Shown here: one piece after another, positions 34,908-47,623 of the stretch | Position numbering within the stretch: position 1 is the first letter of the stretch | Layout: each line of letters begins with the position of its first letter | Source of the DNA: Chimonanthus salicifolius | Taxonomy: Eukaryota; Streptophyta; Magnoliopsida; Laurales; Calycanthaceae | Length of the DNA: 64,000 nucleotides | NCBI GenBank assembly: GCA_013350335.1 | Contig: CM023535.1 | Location: 40,050,069 to 40,114,068, forward strand | Direction: 5' to 3' | Notes under the pieces: model-generated | The model's database searches: none | Seen by the model: only the letters and a program-made list of their open reading frames with translations | What the model was told of the DNA's origin: nothing | Made by a program: the position numbers and the translations under genes

Positions 34908-36375
34908 CTGCCATACAACATGGCCGAATCTCACTCACTTGGTTTTGGACCCTCGTTTTGATCCTTGATCATTCTAACCAATGTGGGTCCAAGGTCATGC
35001 ATTCTTTGATTCATTAATCCAAACATATTTAAGTTAATCATTTAACATGAATAACACCTTAAGTCCACAAAACATTCCCCATGGGGTTCGACCATACACC
35101 ATGGCCGAACCCATGGTCCATCATTTTCACCCATATTTACCTCTTTGCCATTCATCTTTCCATGGCTACTCACTTAGCTTATATTTACATGACTTAAGTC
35201 CCAAAACCATTCCATTAGTTTTACATTAATGGAAGCCCTAAATCCATAAAACATTTTCTATGATTCAATCATTCACTTAGGCCATTTATGCATGTTTAAA
35301 ACCAAAACATGATCCAGGGGTTCGGCCATACACCATGGCCGAACCCATGGTCCTTTAATTTCACCATTTGGCCATTCTTTCCTTCCATAGGTAATCACCT
35401 AATTTACTTATCCATACTTAGATCCAGACATGATCCATAACCAAACATAGATCCATAAATGAATCCTCCATTTCCTAGCTTAATCATTAATTCATTTAAA
35501 CACGTATAAATCTCCGCATGACCCATAAAAATGCTCCATGGGGTTCGGCCATACACCATGGCCGAACCCATGGTGTCCCATTTTAATCCTCTCTTTAAAT
35601 CATTTACTACCTTGAGTCCATAAATCAAGTCCCTCCATTGGGGGGGGGGGGGGGGGGGGAGAGAGAGGAGGAGGGGGAATTTAATCATACACTTAGGTCT
35701 CTTGTTTTAAAACATCATCTTCCATATTTAAAAACCTATTAAGATGACCACATTTCTCCATGGGGTTCAGCCATACAACATGGCCGAACCCATGATCCAT
35801 GGTTCTTTAAAACCTTTTAGAAACACTAACATACATCTATGGTTCCATCCTTTAAGACCCTTTCACATCACCCATATACTTTCATGGTTTTCATGCTTAA
35901 AAACCGTTTTAAAATCAATAACCTCCCTTCATGGTGTTCGGCCATACAACATGGTCGAACCCTATGGTTCCTCATTTTCTTTAAAAAGAATCATAAATCT
36001 ATGATTTGATCCTTTGATGGTTCTCATACATACATCCATGATTTTCATCCTTCAAATCCATTAAAAAATCATTAATGTCCTTCCATGGGGTTCGGCCATA
36101 CACCATGGCCGAACCCTATGGTTAATCATTTCCATTTAAAAATCATGCATCCAAGATTATAATCCTTTGATGGGGTTTGGCCATACATCATGGCCGAACC
36201 TCATCTAACCCTTCTTTTGTCCTTAATGGTTCTCATACATATAACTTAGGGTTTGGCCATGTAAGGGCCAAACCATGATCCTTGGTCATTCACCATTCCA
36301 TACATGGTTCATGCATAAAGTCCTAAGCCATAAGAATTAGGGTTCGGCCATGCAATGGCCGAACCATGTCCTTGA
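34908..36375 (-). repeat. GGTTCGGCCAT hairpin array, LTR B copy 3
   Basis: About ten hairpins near 34900, 35084, 35318, 35540, 35760, 35932, 36087, 36173, 36247 and 36340, mostly with ACACC or ACAAC loops. 36247 has GGTTTGGCC...GGCCAAACC, changed in both arms. Confidence 0.9.
35640..35659. repeat. G20 homopolymer
   Basis: Twenty G followed by AGAGAGAGGAGGAGGGGG. The sister copies at 45606 and 63946 read CCATGGGAGGT here, so this is a local expansion in one LTR. Confidence 0.9.
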
Positions 36376-37157
36376 CCATCTTACTTAATAAAATCTCATG
36401 GAGTACTTACCGATTCCGTGACTCTTCCGGTTTTCCTTCGCTCCGACTTGTTCCTTGGATCTTTTCCTTCCTTAGCCTCTGTAACGCCCCGCCCTCTCCG
36501 AGAAATCAGAGTCTAATTTTTTTTTTTTAAATTATAATAGAATAACACCGGCAGAGAGCGGGCGACGTCACGTCGCGAGCTAAGTTCGGACTTCCCAAGT
36601 CCGACCCTTAACTGGCCACCCATGTGTGCGTGGACTAAACCCATGATAACAAACCACACATGGAACTAAACAATGTCATGCGGAATAAACTAGACTAACT
36701 GCGGAATTAGTTTGAACAGATAGCAAGTACAAGTCATATTTTTCAGTTTACTTAAACCAAATTAAGAATCATCAATGCATACTCAAACCATAGCAAACAA
36801 CTACATTATTACATGTCCATAATAAAGTATTCAAATAACAACAATTATAAATCCATTCTAGCACTAAAGCATTTACGCTTGGCTCCCCTCCTGGTCATCA
36901 ACCTTCTCTTTCCCTTTCCTTGTACCTGCATTCTCCTCTGAGGATAGAATTAGGGGTTAGATCAACGTGCCCAATAGGTTCCCGATCAGGGCTACCACAT
37001 GGTTAGCTTATAAAACATGCATATATCAAATATATGATTATCAAAAACAGGTAAATCAATGCTATGAAATATGCACATGTAATGAGTCCCCCCCAACATG
37101 CATATACATAGCCATCACTTGATGTGACTCTCACCGTCAAGGTAAATCACAATAACA

Positions 37158-37312
37158 TTTCTCCTGGCGGGACTTGCATCGCCTAAGGAGACCAATGTAT
37201 TTCTCATCTTCATAACATTTCTCCTGGCGGGACCTGCATCGCCTAAGGAGACCAATGTATTATCATCATCATGATACTACTCCTGGCGGGACATGCATCG
37301 CCTAAGGAGGTT
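37158..37312 (-). repeat. 60-bp tandem module CTCCTGGCGGGAC
   Basis: Three copies (37161, 37221, 37280) of CTCCTGGCGGGACNTGCATC followed by GCCTAAGGAG. It occupies the place of the CCCCGACGGAG module of other B LTRs but is unrelated in sequence. Confidence 0.88.
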
Positions 37313-37683
37313 TCACAGTTGCATCACAGCATATCACCGGAGTGTGGGTTCCAGGTTCCACAATCATCATCCCATGCCATGCATGAGATGTCAACGCATT
37401 GTATGTCATTTGTAAACACATAATTCATCATTCGAAACCACATTTAAAACATAAATCAATTACAACATATCTCATAAAAACGTAATAAAACCAAATCATA
37501 ATTGTGGTTACAAGTAGGTAGAAAACCTACTAAAGATTCACTTCAGTGTCCGTTCTTTCTTAGGCTTTACCCGGTCACGACTCGCACGTCGTTCAACTTC
37601 CGTTACCTTGTCCATATAACAGTAAATAAATCATACTATCATTTAAATATTCATTCACATCTAAGACCCAAAAACATCTTGTG

Positions 37684-38990
37684 GGGTTCGGCCATACCCA
37701 TGGCCGAACCTTACCCACTTTAATTTGATCTCTTTATCCATTCATAATTGTATCATGCTTAAACTTTAGAACCACTAATTATTTCCATGAAATGTAATCA
37801 TAAAACCCATAAACATGGTCCATGGGGTTCGGCCATACATATGGTCGAACCCTATGGCTTTCCCATTTAAACCTTTTCATCATATCTTAGCCATAGAAAC
37901 CCTATGGTTCGGCCATGAAATGGCCAACCCATATCTTGTCCAATTGTTCACTTAGAACCCTTTTAAAATACCTCATATTGTTCCATAACCTTCAAACTTG
38001 AAACCCTTTGATTCAACCAAAACAGTCCATATAAAATGGTCCATGGGGTTCGGCCATACACATGGCCGAACCCAATGGTTCTCTTGATTCAATTGGTCCA
38101 TCGTCTATCCATGATTTGGATCAGCAACTTAACCACAACATTAACATGGTTCAGCCATATATTAGCCGACCAAAAACAACAAACATATTTCCATTTTGAA
38201 TCCCATAAGCACCCATAAAATGACCCATGGGGTTCGGCCACTCACATGGTCGAACCATATGGTCCTTTTGATGCAATTCTTCCAATGATCTTACATAATT
38301 TATCATGCATCTTAGCCATAAAAACAGCAAGGTTTAACCATCCATTGCCGATCCCATATAGTTAATTAATTCCATTTTACAATCCTTTTAAACATCTATA
38401 CACTTGGTATGGTTTTTATCCCCAAAAACCATACCATTCACCAATGATTTCCATGGGGTTCGGCCATCCCAAGTGGCCGAACTCCATGCTCTAAATTTCC
38501 ATCCTTTTCAACCTCATCATCTTACTTAGATCTTGATAAATTCATCATAACATGACCTAATTAAAACATGTAAATACTTCCACCACCGGTATGGTTTTGC
38601 ATGGTTTTCAACCTTCCAAAAACCATCAAAATATCAACATCAATTCATGGGGTTCGGCCATCCAAGGTGGCTGAACCCAATGATCCATTTTATCAGTTTA
38701 TACCCAAGGTTTAGACCCATGATGCATTCGGCCATTCCTTGGCCAATCATGACATCCAAATCCATGTTTTAAACCTTCTTTAACAACTATGTTGCCTCAT
38801 CAAAAACATGTACCAGTCTTCATGGTTTTACATGGATTTAAACTTATAAAACCATTACTCAAAACCATATTATTTCATGGGGTTCGGCCATCCAAAGTGG
38901 CCGAACCCTATGTCCATGTTTTCCATCTAACTACACACCAATAATCATACTCTAAACCTTTGGTAGATTTGGCCCTCCCATGGCCAAATC
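37684..38990 (-). repeat. GGTTCGGCCAT hairpin array, LTR B copy 4
   Basis: About eleven hairpins, e.g. 37684, 37822, 37909, 38043, 38227, 38456, 38648, 38878 and 38967. Loops vary (ACCC, ACAT, CCAAGTGG), arms less so. 38967 reads GATTTGGCC...GGCCAAATC, altered in both arms. Confidence 0.88.
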
Positions 38991-40415
38991 ATATCCCACT
39001 TAACCCATATTACTAAACAAAATAACACATAAACACTTACCAAACTTCCTTTGCCTTTGCTCCTTGCCTTCTTTATTCCTTAATCCTTTGCCGAAATGGT
39101 GCTGGATCAAATGGTGAAACACAGCAACTGATTCGACCCAAAGATGGTGTTCTAGAGAGGGGGAGGGAGATGGGGATTCTTAAGATTTTCTATGTGAAAA
39201 TCGGCCAAATGAGGTGGTCTATCTCTTTTGTAATTCAGCCACAAAATCCATTCATTTCCCTCATTAATCATTGATAAAAACAAGGAGATGTTGGGTGCCA
39301 TCCAAGGCACCCCTTGATATCAACCATTGCAACCATTCACTTCAGCCCATGCATCTCATGAGATGAGATGCATGACGCCATTGCTTGGTGTCCCTTGGCT
39401 TTGGCCAAGGCACCCCTTCATCCGACGGCTAGGATTTGTTTAATTAGGAGTTGTGTGAGATTAGAACACCTTTCCACTTCCTCTTGACTCACTTGACTCA
39501 TGATCTTTTTATTCCAACTCAACTCATCCAACTCAACACACTTAATGCACCATATTTGAGTCAACTCTTTTCTTAATTAAAAGTCAATCCAAATCAGTCC
39601 AACTTGAGCTGCACTAACTCATACTTGAGCTCAATTGAGAGTCCACACGGTCAGCTGTGGTCAACCTGGTCAACCCGACCCATTGGGTCCCCAATTAGTC
39701 CCTTGACCCGTTTTGACAACATGACCCATTAATGGGCTGATTTTGTCACTTTTAAATGGTTTTCACTTGTGCATCAAGCCTACCCATTTTTGCTCCACTT
39801 GATTTCCAATCAATTCAGCTTAACCACATTTAAATTGAGCTCACCCAATGGTCAAATAATCCATTATGACCCATTGGGTCCCAATTGAGCCCTTTGACCC
39901 ATTTATCCATTTTTGACCCAATTGATGTACATTATCCGTTCATTTTAATCTAACCTTTATAATATGTTCATATGATCTTAATTTGAGCAATGGGCCCCAC
40001 TATTTTCTCATTTAACATCATAATTAATAAATTTACCAATCCAGGGGCATTTTCATAATTATCCATCTCATTGAGAAATTGGGGTGTTACAGCCTCTTCT
40101 TCCTTCCTTCTTGATCCTTGTGAAAGGGTCGGCCTTAGGTTCTTGTGAGAGGGAGCAGATCTAGAGATGAAGCTCTAAGTCCTTCCTCCTTTGCTTTTGG
40201 AATATGTCGGCCTTGTGTGAGAGGGAGAGAGAGATAAAAATATTCTAAGTGCCCCTTGTCTTGAGGTATGGTTTGGCCAAGAGAGAGCTAGAGACAGAGA
40301 GTCTAAGATGCAACCCCTTAGTCTTTTCTTTTTTAATGAAGTTCAGCCAAGGGTGGTGTCCTTTGGTATCACCCCTTTGTAACTCCCATGCCCATTTACC
40401 TCCCTCCTTAATGTT

Positions 40416-40775
40416 TCATTTGGGGGTTTCATCCATAAGATGAAACTCCCATGTCCCAACGGTGTAAGCCTTTGTGTGACCTTGTGTAACCTCCACAAAA
40501 CCGTCCTCCCCATTAATGATACATTTTGGAATTTCATCCATGAGATGAAACTCCCATGTCCCAACGGTGTAGCCTTGAGTTTGCTTGTGTAACATCACAA
40601 AACCGTCACCTTCCTATTCATGATACACATGGAGTTTCATCCCATGAGATGAAACTCGCATGTTACCAGCATGTATCCTTGAATTGGTATTTGAAACAAC
40701 AAAACTCCTCACTTCCTTCATTAATCATTTATTTGGAGTTTAAACCATTGAGATGAAACTCCCAACTCCAACGTG
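40416..40775 (-). repeat. GGAGTTTCATC hairpin array in U3 of LTR B copy 3
   Basis: Four hairpins with arms GGAGTTTCATC and GATGAAACTCC around CCATGA-type loops, near 40423, 40530, 40630 and 40735, in units of about 105 bp that also share CCAACGGTGTA and CTTGTGTAACNTC. Same array at 50600-51060. Confidence 0.88.
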
Positions 40776-41236
40776 TATGCCTTGTGTTGGGTCTCATGAG
40801 GTCAACTTTCCATCTTATCACCTAACTCACTTAAGATGAAAGTCCCATTAACTTCCCATTCAACTCATCTCTTTAACTCAACTCATAACTTTAATTCAAC
40901 TCATTTACTCACTTAAAATCAACTCAAATACTTGATTCCATTTCCATCTTAATTCAGCCATATTTTAACTAACCTTGAACTCACTTGGTGGTCAACCAAG
41001 TCAACCATGACCCATTGGGTCCCAATTGGGCATTTGACCCAATTGACAATCTTGACCCAATTAAATAAATCTTACCCATTTATTTCACTTGATCCTTATC
41101 CATAATCTGTTGGGTCTTAGTTGGGTAATTGACCCAACACCTTACCCATCTAAGGTCCATATCTATTAATTCATAATTTAAATGGGCAATTTCCACAAAA
41201 TATTCATAACTTGAAAATCTGGGGTGTTACAAATGC

Positions 41237-42273
41237 TCAGTAGCTTGGTAGAGACGATCACTCCTCACAGTCTCTCTTGATAGAATTTTATCATTAGGGA
41301 TTGACGATTTGGGCATGATAAATAATTTCTTGTGTTTTTTTTTTTAGTTTTTCATCACAGAATACACCCACATGAGTTCAGTCCATTATACTTCAGTCCC
41401 AAGAACCATGAATCGATTGATGTTTAACAAAAAATCATAACATTCATAAAGCGTAAATAAAACATCATAAAATATAAATCACACATACCCGAATCCATCG
41501 CTTATCAAGTGTATGCTTTAGCTGTCTTTAGGTGAACTCCAAGTACAAATTCAAGGTTGATGTGCTGATCTTCCTGCAATACACGATCAAGAGAAGATCC
41601 CAATTGCCTCTAGATTTCTCTCTCTTTCTCTTCCTTATTTCCTTGTGCTATGTTTTTCTTGAGATGATGGAATTTACAGATGCAAAAGGAATACATACAG
41701 AGTAGAGAGGACCCATTGGCAGTTACACAAACATTAACCCACAACCCATCAAAATGGGTAACTGTCCTTTTTCCTTTACTCTCTTAACCGTTACATGCAG
41801 TGGTTTAAATATTGAGTCCCTTGAATTTTGAATTAAAAAATGTGTGGGCCACATCAACAAGAGAAACTGTCAATCTTACATTTCCCACTTGACCCACATC
41901 ATCATCATTATTAAATCTAAAACAAGGTTAACATAAGGTGCGCGCGTAATTGACATTCAAATAAACATAATGCGGCCATCTTCATAATGTTAATACTAAA
42001 CGACAAACGAATGCAAGCAATGGTTGTTGCACATCATCTTGTCCAACATGGTCCCTTCCATCACTACAACATAAGTGGCCCACTTAGCATAACTCTCAAC
42101 TGAGAGATTTCATAATGGTCCACATAAGTGTCTTAATACAAAGACTATTTTTGTTAGTGATAAACAATCGCAAATAATGTATATATATAAAATATAATAA
42201 ACATGAATAAAATATCAGAAACGCTATCATGAGTATTCAAGTGTCAAATATCACACATAAATACATAAAGTAG
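41237..42273 (-). other. possible 3' end of another LTR retrotransposon
   Basis: On the minus strand AAGTGGGAAA followed by TGTAAGATTGACAG (41880 leftwards) resembles the copia-type polypurine tract and LTR start, and the sequence beyond has a plausible promoter and leader. No coding domain, primer site or other LTR end is visible, and the B solo LTR at 33528 was inserted into it. Low confidence. Confidence 0.3.
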
Positions 42274-42500
42274 TAGGGCTGCAACTCGGGTCGGGTTTTG
42301 GCCCGACCCGCATGACCCGACCTGAGAAATCTTAAGGGTTGGGTTGCACAGGTCGGGCCATAGGGTCGGGTCGGGTTGGGAATTGAAAAACCCGCACAAA
42401 ATTCGGGTCGGGTTGGGCTGAGGTCTTTAAATATCAACTCGACCCGACCCGACCCGACCCGAGTAAATCTGAGAAGATCCGACCCATATTTTTGAATTTC
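42274..42500. mobile_element. CCCGACCC-rich fragment, hAT-like
   Basis: Starts TAGGGCTGCAACTCGGGTCG, the same type of end as the element at 8553, and is full of GGGTCGGGTTGGG and CGACCCGACCC words. No right end found, so probably truncated. Confidence 0.45.
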
Positions 42501-42999
42501 TATTACCACCGTTTTCTCTCTTTCTCTCTTCCTAATGACTGTTTTCTCTCTTTCTCTCTTCCCAAGGACTGATAAATTGAGAAAAGAAGAGAGAGAGCCT
42601 AGAGAAATGAACCATCCATTCTTCCATTTCTTCCTTTTTCCTATAGCAAAGTCAAATCCTAATAAAAAACCCTCACTTCTCATCAATGTTCTCTCTCCAT
42701 CACCTACTCTCCTCCTCCTCTGCCATTCCCTCTGTAAGGCCTTCTCTCTCTCATCTCTCTGATCCTTTCTCTCCTCTCCTCGAGTTCTCTTTTTTTTTTT
42801 TTTTTTTTCAGATTTCTCTGTTTCTTTCTCCTTCAGTTTTCTCACAGGCTTTAAATCAACAATTGGAAAAATCTTCACAGAGCAGTATTAGATTTTTAAA
42901 ATGCTTTTAAGTTTTGTGATGACTGAATCATTTGGTGTTCTAATCATTTGCAGTTTGTTCCAAAATACCGCATTTTGGATTGAGAGGTACGAACTATTA

Positions 43000-43041
43000 A
43001 ATATATATATATATATCTATATATCTATATATATATATATA

Positions 43042-43072
<31 letters not shown>
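43000..43072. repeat. (AT)n microsatellite with C interruptions
   Basis: AT run broken three times by ATCT, followed by T12. Confidence 0.92.
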
Positions 43073-43080
<8 letters not shown>

Positions 43081-43199
43081 TTTCCATTTATTTCATGACC
43101 ATTCAGCTCGATTCTCTTTTGGGTCTTTCTTTTAATGTTGGAAATGGATGATAAATAGTAAGGAGTATTAAGGGAAACAAAGAAGAATTTGAAATTCCC

Positions 43200-43385
43200 A
43201 GGTCGACATATCGACTGTGTCGATGTGTAGACGACCCCAAGGTCAACAATATTGACCTGAGAGCAATGGAAAAATACAGTGCCTTACGAACAGAACCAAT
43301 GTCATTCAAATTCGACATATCAATGTCGTCAATGTGTCGACAAACTCCTCATTCGATATGTCGATCACAGTGATGTGTCGAGCGT
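43200..43385. repeat. cluster of TCGACATATCGAC words
   Basis: GTCGACATATCGACTGTGTC, TTCGACATATCA, GTGTCGACAAA, TCGATATGTCGATCAC and GTGATGTGTCGAGC lie within 190 bp. It resembles, in spirit, the palindrome arrays of the LTRs and may be the remnant of one. Confidence 0.55.
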
Positions 43386-46300
43386 GTTTGGCGTCCCACC
43401 CCTACCTACCATTTGACTTAGGGCAACTTGTAACGCCCCGCCCTTTTTCACACGCTTTCCAAAAATCAGAGTCTATTTTTTTTTTCTTTGAATAAAAGAG
43501 TGAGAGAGAGCAGGACGCCACGACGCGAGTTAAGTCCGAGCTTCCAAAGCCCGGCCCTTAACTGGCCAACCATACGTGTGCGTGGACCAAGTCCACTAAA
43601 ACGGTTCACATGTACTCAAGTTAACATACAGAACAATCATAATTGCAAAGTTACAATAGAATAACAATTCTATTCCATTTTAGATAGCAAGGATGTACAT
43701 CACTTAATCATAAATATCATACATTAAAATATCCCAAATTAACAATCCAAACCATAGCAAATAATCTACGTTATTACAGTCCCACGAACTAATTACTCAA
43801 ATACATTATCCATGAGTAAGTTAAACAACGTAAAACTTAATCATCCAAGCTCCTAAGCTTGGCTCCGATCACGTTCATCGTTCCGTTCCATTCCTGTGTC
43901 ATCAACTAGGGTAGAAGTAGGGCATTAGACAACGCACCCAGTAAGTATTCCAATTAGGGTCAAACACATGGGTTAGTATAAAAACCCAGATATAGTACAT
44001 CAACTGTAAAACATCGTATCCAAAATAGTGTATGATAATAGAGATCCAATCATACAGATAAAACTAGAATTAGTGCATGGTAATAGAGATCAAATCATGT
44101 TGATACAATGCCATGCCATGTGTGTCATATGCCATGAGTCCCACCCATCAGCCATATCTTAAACACATAGTATCCACTTGATGGAAACTCCTCATCAAGG
44201 TATCCCCCACGGTTGCTTTATGGATGCCCCGACGGAGAGTGGATTTCCGGATATCTCTTGATGGGATAATGTACATCAAGGTACCCCTCACGACTTACAG
44301 ACGCCCCGACTGAGCGTAGGTCTCCAGTTATCTCTTGATGGATAATGCACATCAAGGTACCCCCACAGTTGCCTTACGGACGCCCCGACGGAGTGTGGTC
44401 TCCGGTTACATATCATCCCTCCCATGCCATGCATGATATGTAAATGTCCACATGATATGCAATTATACAAATTTTAGCATTAAAATCTCATATTTGAAAC
44501 ATATCATTTATACAAAATAATTCATCTAAATAGGAATTAAAACCATCATACATATTCCATGGTATCAATGAGGTAAGAATCCTACCAATGACCACTAAAG
44601 TGTCCTTGCGTTTTCATCCAGAAACCACTCATGATGGTATACCGCTTGCGAGGTCCTGTTACCTTATTACATATCAATCAATCAAACCCACGTTCTACTT
44701 GATTTCCAGTCATGTCTAAGTCCATAAACACACCTTAATGGGGTTCTGTCATACAACATGGCCGAACCTCACTCACATGGTTTTGGTCCCTTTTTTTGAT
44801 CCTTGATCATTCTAACCATTGTGGGTCCAAGATCGTTCCATCTTCGATTCATTAAACCTAACACATATAAGTTAATCATTTAACCTTAATAACACCAGAA
44901 GTCCACAAACACATTCCCCATGGGGTTCGGCCATACACCATGGCCGAACCCATGGTCCATCATTTTCACCCATATTTACCTCTTTGCCATTCAGCTTTCC
45001 ATGGCTACTCACTTAGCTTATATTTACATGACTTAAGTCCCAAAACCATTCCATTAGTTTTACATTAATGGAAGCCCTAAATCCATAAAACATTTTCTAT
45101 AATTCAATCATTCACTTAGGCCATTTATGCATGTCTAAAACCAAAACAAGATCCATGGGTTTCGGCCATACACCATGGCCGAACCCATGGTCTATTAATT
45201 TCACCATTGGCCATTCTTTCCTTCCTTAGGTAATCACATATTTAAGTTACCCATACTTAGGTCCATATCTGATCCATAAACCTAGTTCCATAAATGATTT
45301 ATCAAATCATGACATAATACAAAATGACTCATTAAAATGGTTCATGGGGTTTGGCCATACACCATGGCCGAACCCATGATGTCTTATTTCCATGTTCTCC
45401 ATTGAATCCTTTATACTCTTAGATCCATAACTGATCCATAATCATAGATCCACAAATGATTCATTAATCATGACATAATCCATATATGATCCATTAAAAT
45501 GGTTTATTGGGTTCGGCCATTCATCATGGCCGAACCCATGATGTCATGTCTTTCCTTCTTTTTCTTAAATCATTCCCAACACTAGGTCCATAAACCAAGT
45601 CCCTCCATGGGAGGTTTAATCATATACTTAGATTCATCAATTAAACCCTAGGATCCATAATACATCCATTAATTTTTCTCCATCATCTTCATGGTCTAGA
45701 TACATGTAAACACCTCAATATTTCTCCATGGGGTTCGGCCATACAACATGGCCGAACCCATGGTCCATGGTTCTTCACCATTTCCTCACTTTTGGTTATC
45801 ATCTACAACCTTTCAAACCCACTTAAAATCACCAATAATCTTCCATCATTATGGTCCTTTAAAACCTTTTAAAAACACTAACATACATCTATGGTTTAAC
45901 CACCCTTAAAACCATTTAAACCAATGATATTCTTCCATGGGGTTCGGCAATACACCATGGCCGAACCCTATGGTTCATCAATTTATTCAAATAAATCATA
46001 CTTCCAAGATTTAATCCTTTGATGGGGTTCGGCCATACACCATGGCCGAACCTCATCCAACCCTTTCATTTGTCTTTAATGATCCATCTTACCCATTAGG
46101 GTTTTGTCCATCTTTTCCATCTCATTTCTTGGATGGATTTTTACATCCATGGCCCATAACATTTTTGGCCAACTTCCCAATCCAAAATGAAATGTTCTCT
46201 TAACCTCTTTCCAATTAATAAAAATCTTGTCAAGTACTTACCGATTCCGCGACTCCTCCGGTTTCTTTCACTCCTTCTTGCTCCTCCAATCTTCTCCTTC

Positions 46301-47623
46301 CTTAGCCTCTTCTTTCTCCTTGATCCTTGGCCGAGAGTGATCTTGATAAGTCTTGAGATCAAAACCCAAAGAGAGGGTTCGGCCAAGAGAGTGTAGGTTT
46401 GAGAGAGAGAGAAGCTTGAGATTAAAAACTACTCTAAGTCCTTTGTCTTTGAGAGTGATCGGCCTTGAGTGAGAGGGGGAGAGAGTGAGATAAAACAAGG
46501 AATTCTCCTTGCTGCCCAATGTAAATCAGCCAAGGGTGGTGTCCTTTGGTTGATACCCCTTGGTAACTCCCATGACCTTTCATCTGTAACACCCCGGATT
46601 TTCAAGTTATTAATTTATATGAAAACTACCCATTTAATTTGTGAATTTTAGATGTGGACCTTAGATGGGTAAAGTGTTGGGTCATTGCCCAATTAAGATC
46701 CAACGGATATGTTATAGGTTCAATTTAAAATAAATGGGTAAGATGTGTTTAATTGGGTCAAGGTTGTTTATTTGGGTCAAATGCCCAATTGGGACCCAAT
46801 GGGTCATGGTAAACTTGGATGACCACCAAGTTAGTTCAATTTAAATTAAATAGGGATTAATTTGGCCGTGTATGAAGATTTGCACATGTATGAGATATGA
46901 GCATGATGTATTAGAATATTTAAAAAAGGAGTCTTTTCCTTGGTTAAGAGTGATACTAGGGATTTGTTAAATGGAAGGGGCGCATGTCATATTGCTAAAT
47001 ATGAAAGATATCTAAGATTAAAAATAGCACTAAGGGAATTGCTAAGAAAGAAGGGGCGCACACCATCTTCTAAGTTGGGATCAATTGGAAATAATAAAGG
47101 AAAGGTAAGGAGGGGCACATGGCACCTTCTAAGTTGGGATCAATTGGAAATAATAAAGGAAAGAAAAGGAGGGGCATGGCACCTTCTAAGTTGAGATCAA
47201 TTGGAATTTCTTTAAAACAAGGGTAGTGCACACGGCAATGGTTATTTCAGCAAGGGTACATGGCATTAAGCAATGGCTAATTTAAAGGGTCTTGGTACCT
47301 TCTAAGTTGGGACCAAGGGGAGGTTTAATAAAAGAAAGGAAGAAGGGGCGCATGGCACCTTCTATATTAGGACCAATTGGAGTTTTATAAGACAAGGGAG
47401 AGGGGCGCACGGCATTCACATTGCATTCAAAGAGAGGCAGCAGCAAGCATAAGGGCGCACGACACAAGAAGGTGTTCTTGGCTGTGTTAAAGACTAGGAG
47501 GAGAAAAAGGCTAAGGAAGAGAAAGATTGGAAGAACAAGAACCAATCGGAGCAAAGGAAAACAGAAGGAGTCGTGGAACCGGTAAGTGATTTGTTATTTT
47601 GTTTAAAAAAATAAGGAACCATA

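Larger units (their letters stand above)
36480..40091 (-). mobile_element. solo LTR, family B, copy 4 (3612 bp), nested
   Basis: Left end TGTAACGCCCCGCCC and right end GGGGTGTTACA, flanked by GCCTC on both sides (36475-36479, 40092-40096), perfect TSD. It lies just upstream (in LTR sense) of the donor-like site of the host LTR. Its own donor reads GGTAAGTG on the minus strand near 39036. Confidence 0.93.
33528..41231 (-). mobile_element. solo LTR, family B, copy 3 (minus), split
   Basis: Plus-strand left end TGTAACGCCCCGCCC and right end GGGGTGTTACA, flanked by AATGC on both sides (33523-33527, 41232-41236), a perfect TSD. It contains another B solo LTR at 36480-40091; without it the LTR is about 4.09 kb. 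Sequence from 35050 on is nearly identical to 44900-45300 and 63280-63550, so it belongs to the same subfamily as the long element at 43429. Confidence 0.93.
42501..43423. other. CT-rich and AT-repeat DNA, no gene call
   Basis: A 31-bp direct duplication of GACTGTTTTCTCTCTTTCTC lies near 42507-42570, then 300 bp of CT-rich sequence resembling an LTR or gene leader, an (AT)n microsatellite at about 43000-43072, and a TCGACATATCGAC word cluster at 43200-43385. Short ORFs here are low complexity. Confidence 0.5.

Noticed and set aside
42237..42878. 213-residue ORF on the minus strand, Lys/Glu/Arg-rich
   Set aside because: It reads the GA-rich complement of a CT-rich stretch and the CCCGACCC fragment; composition artefact.
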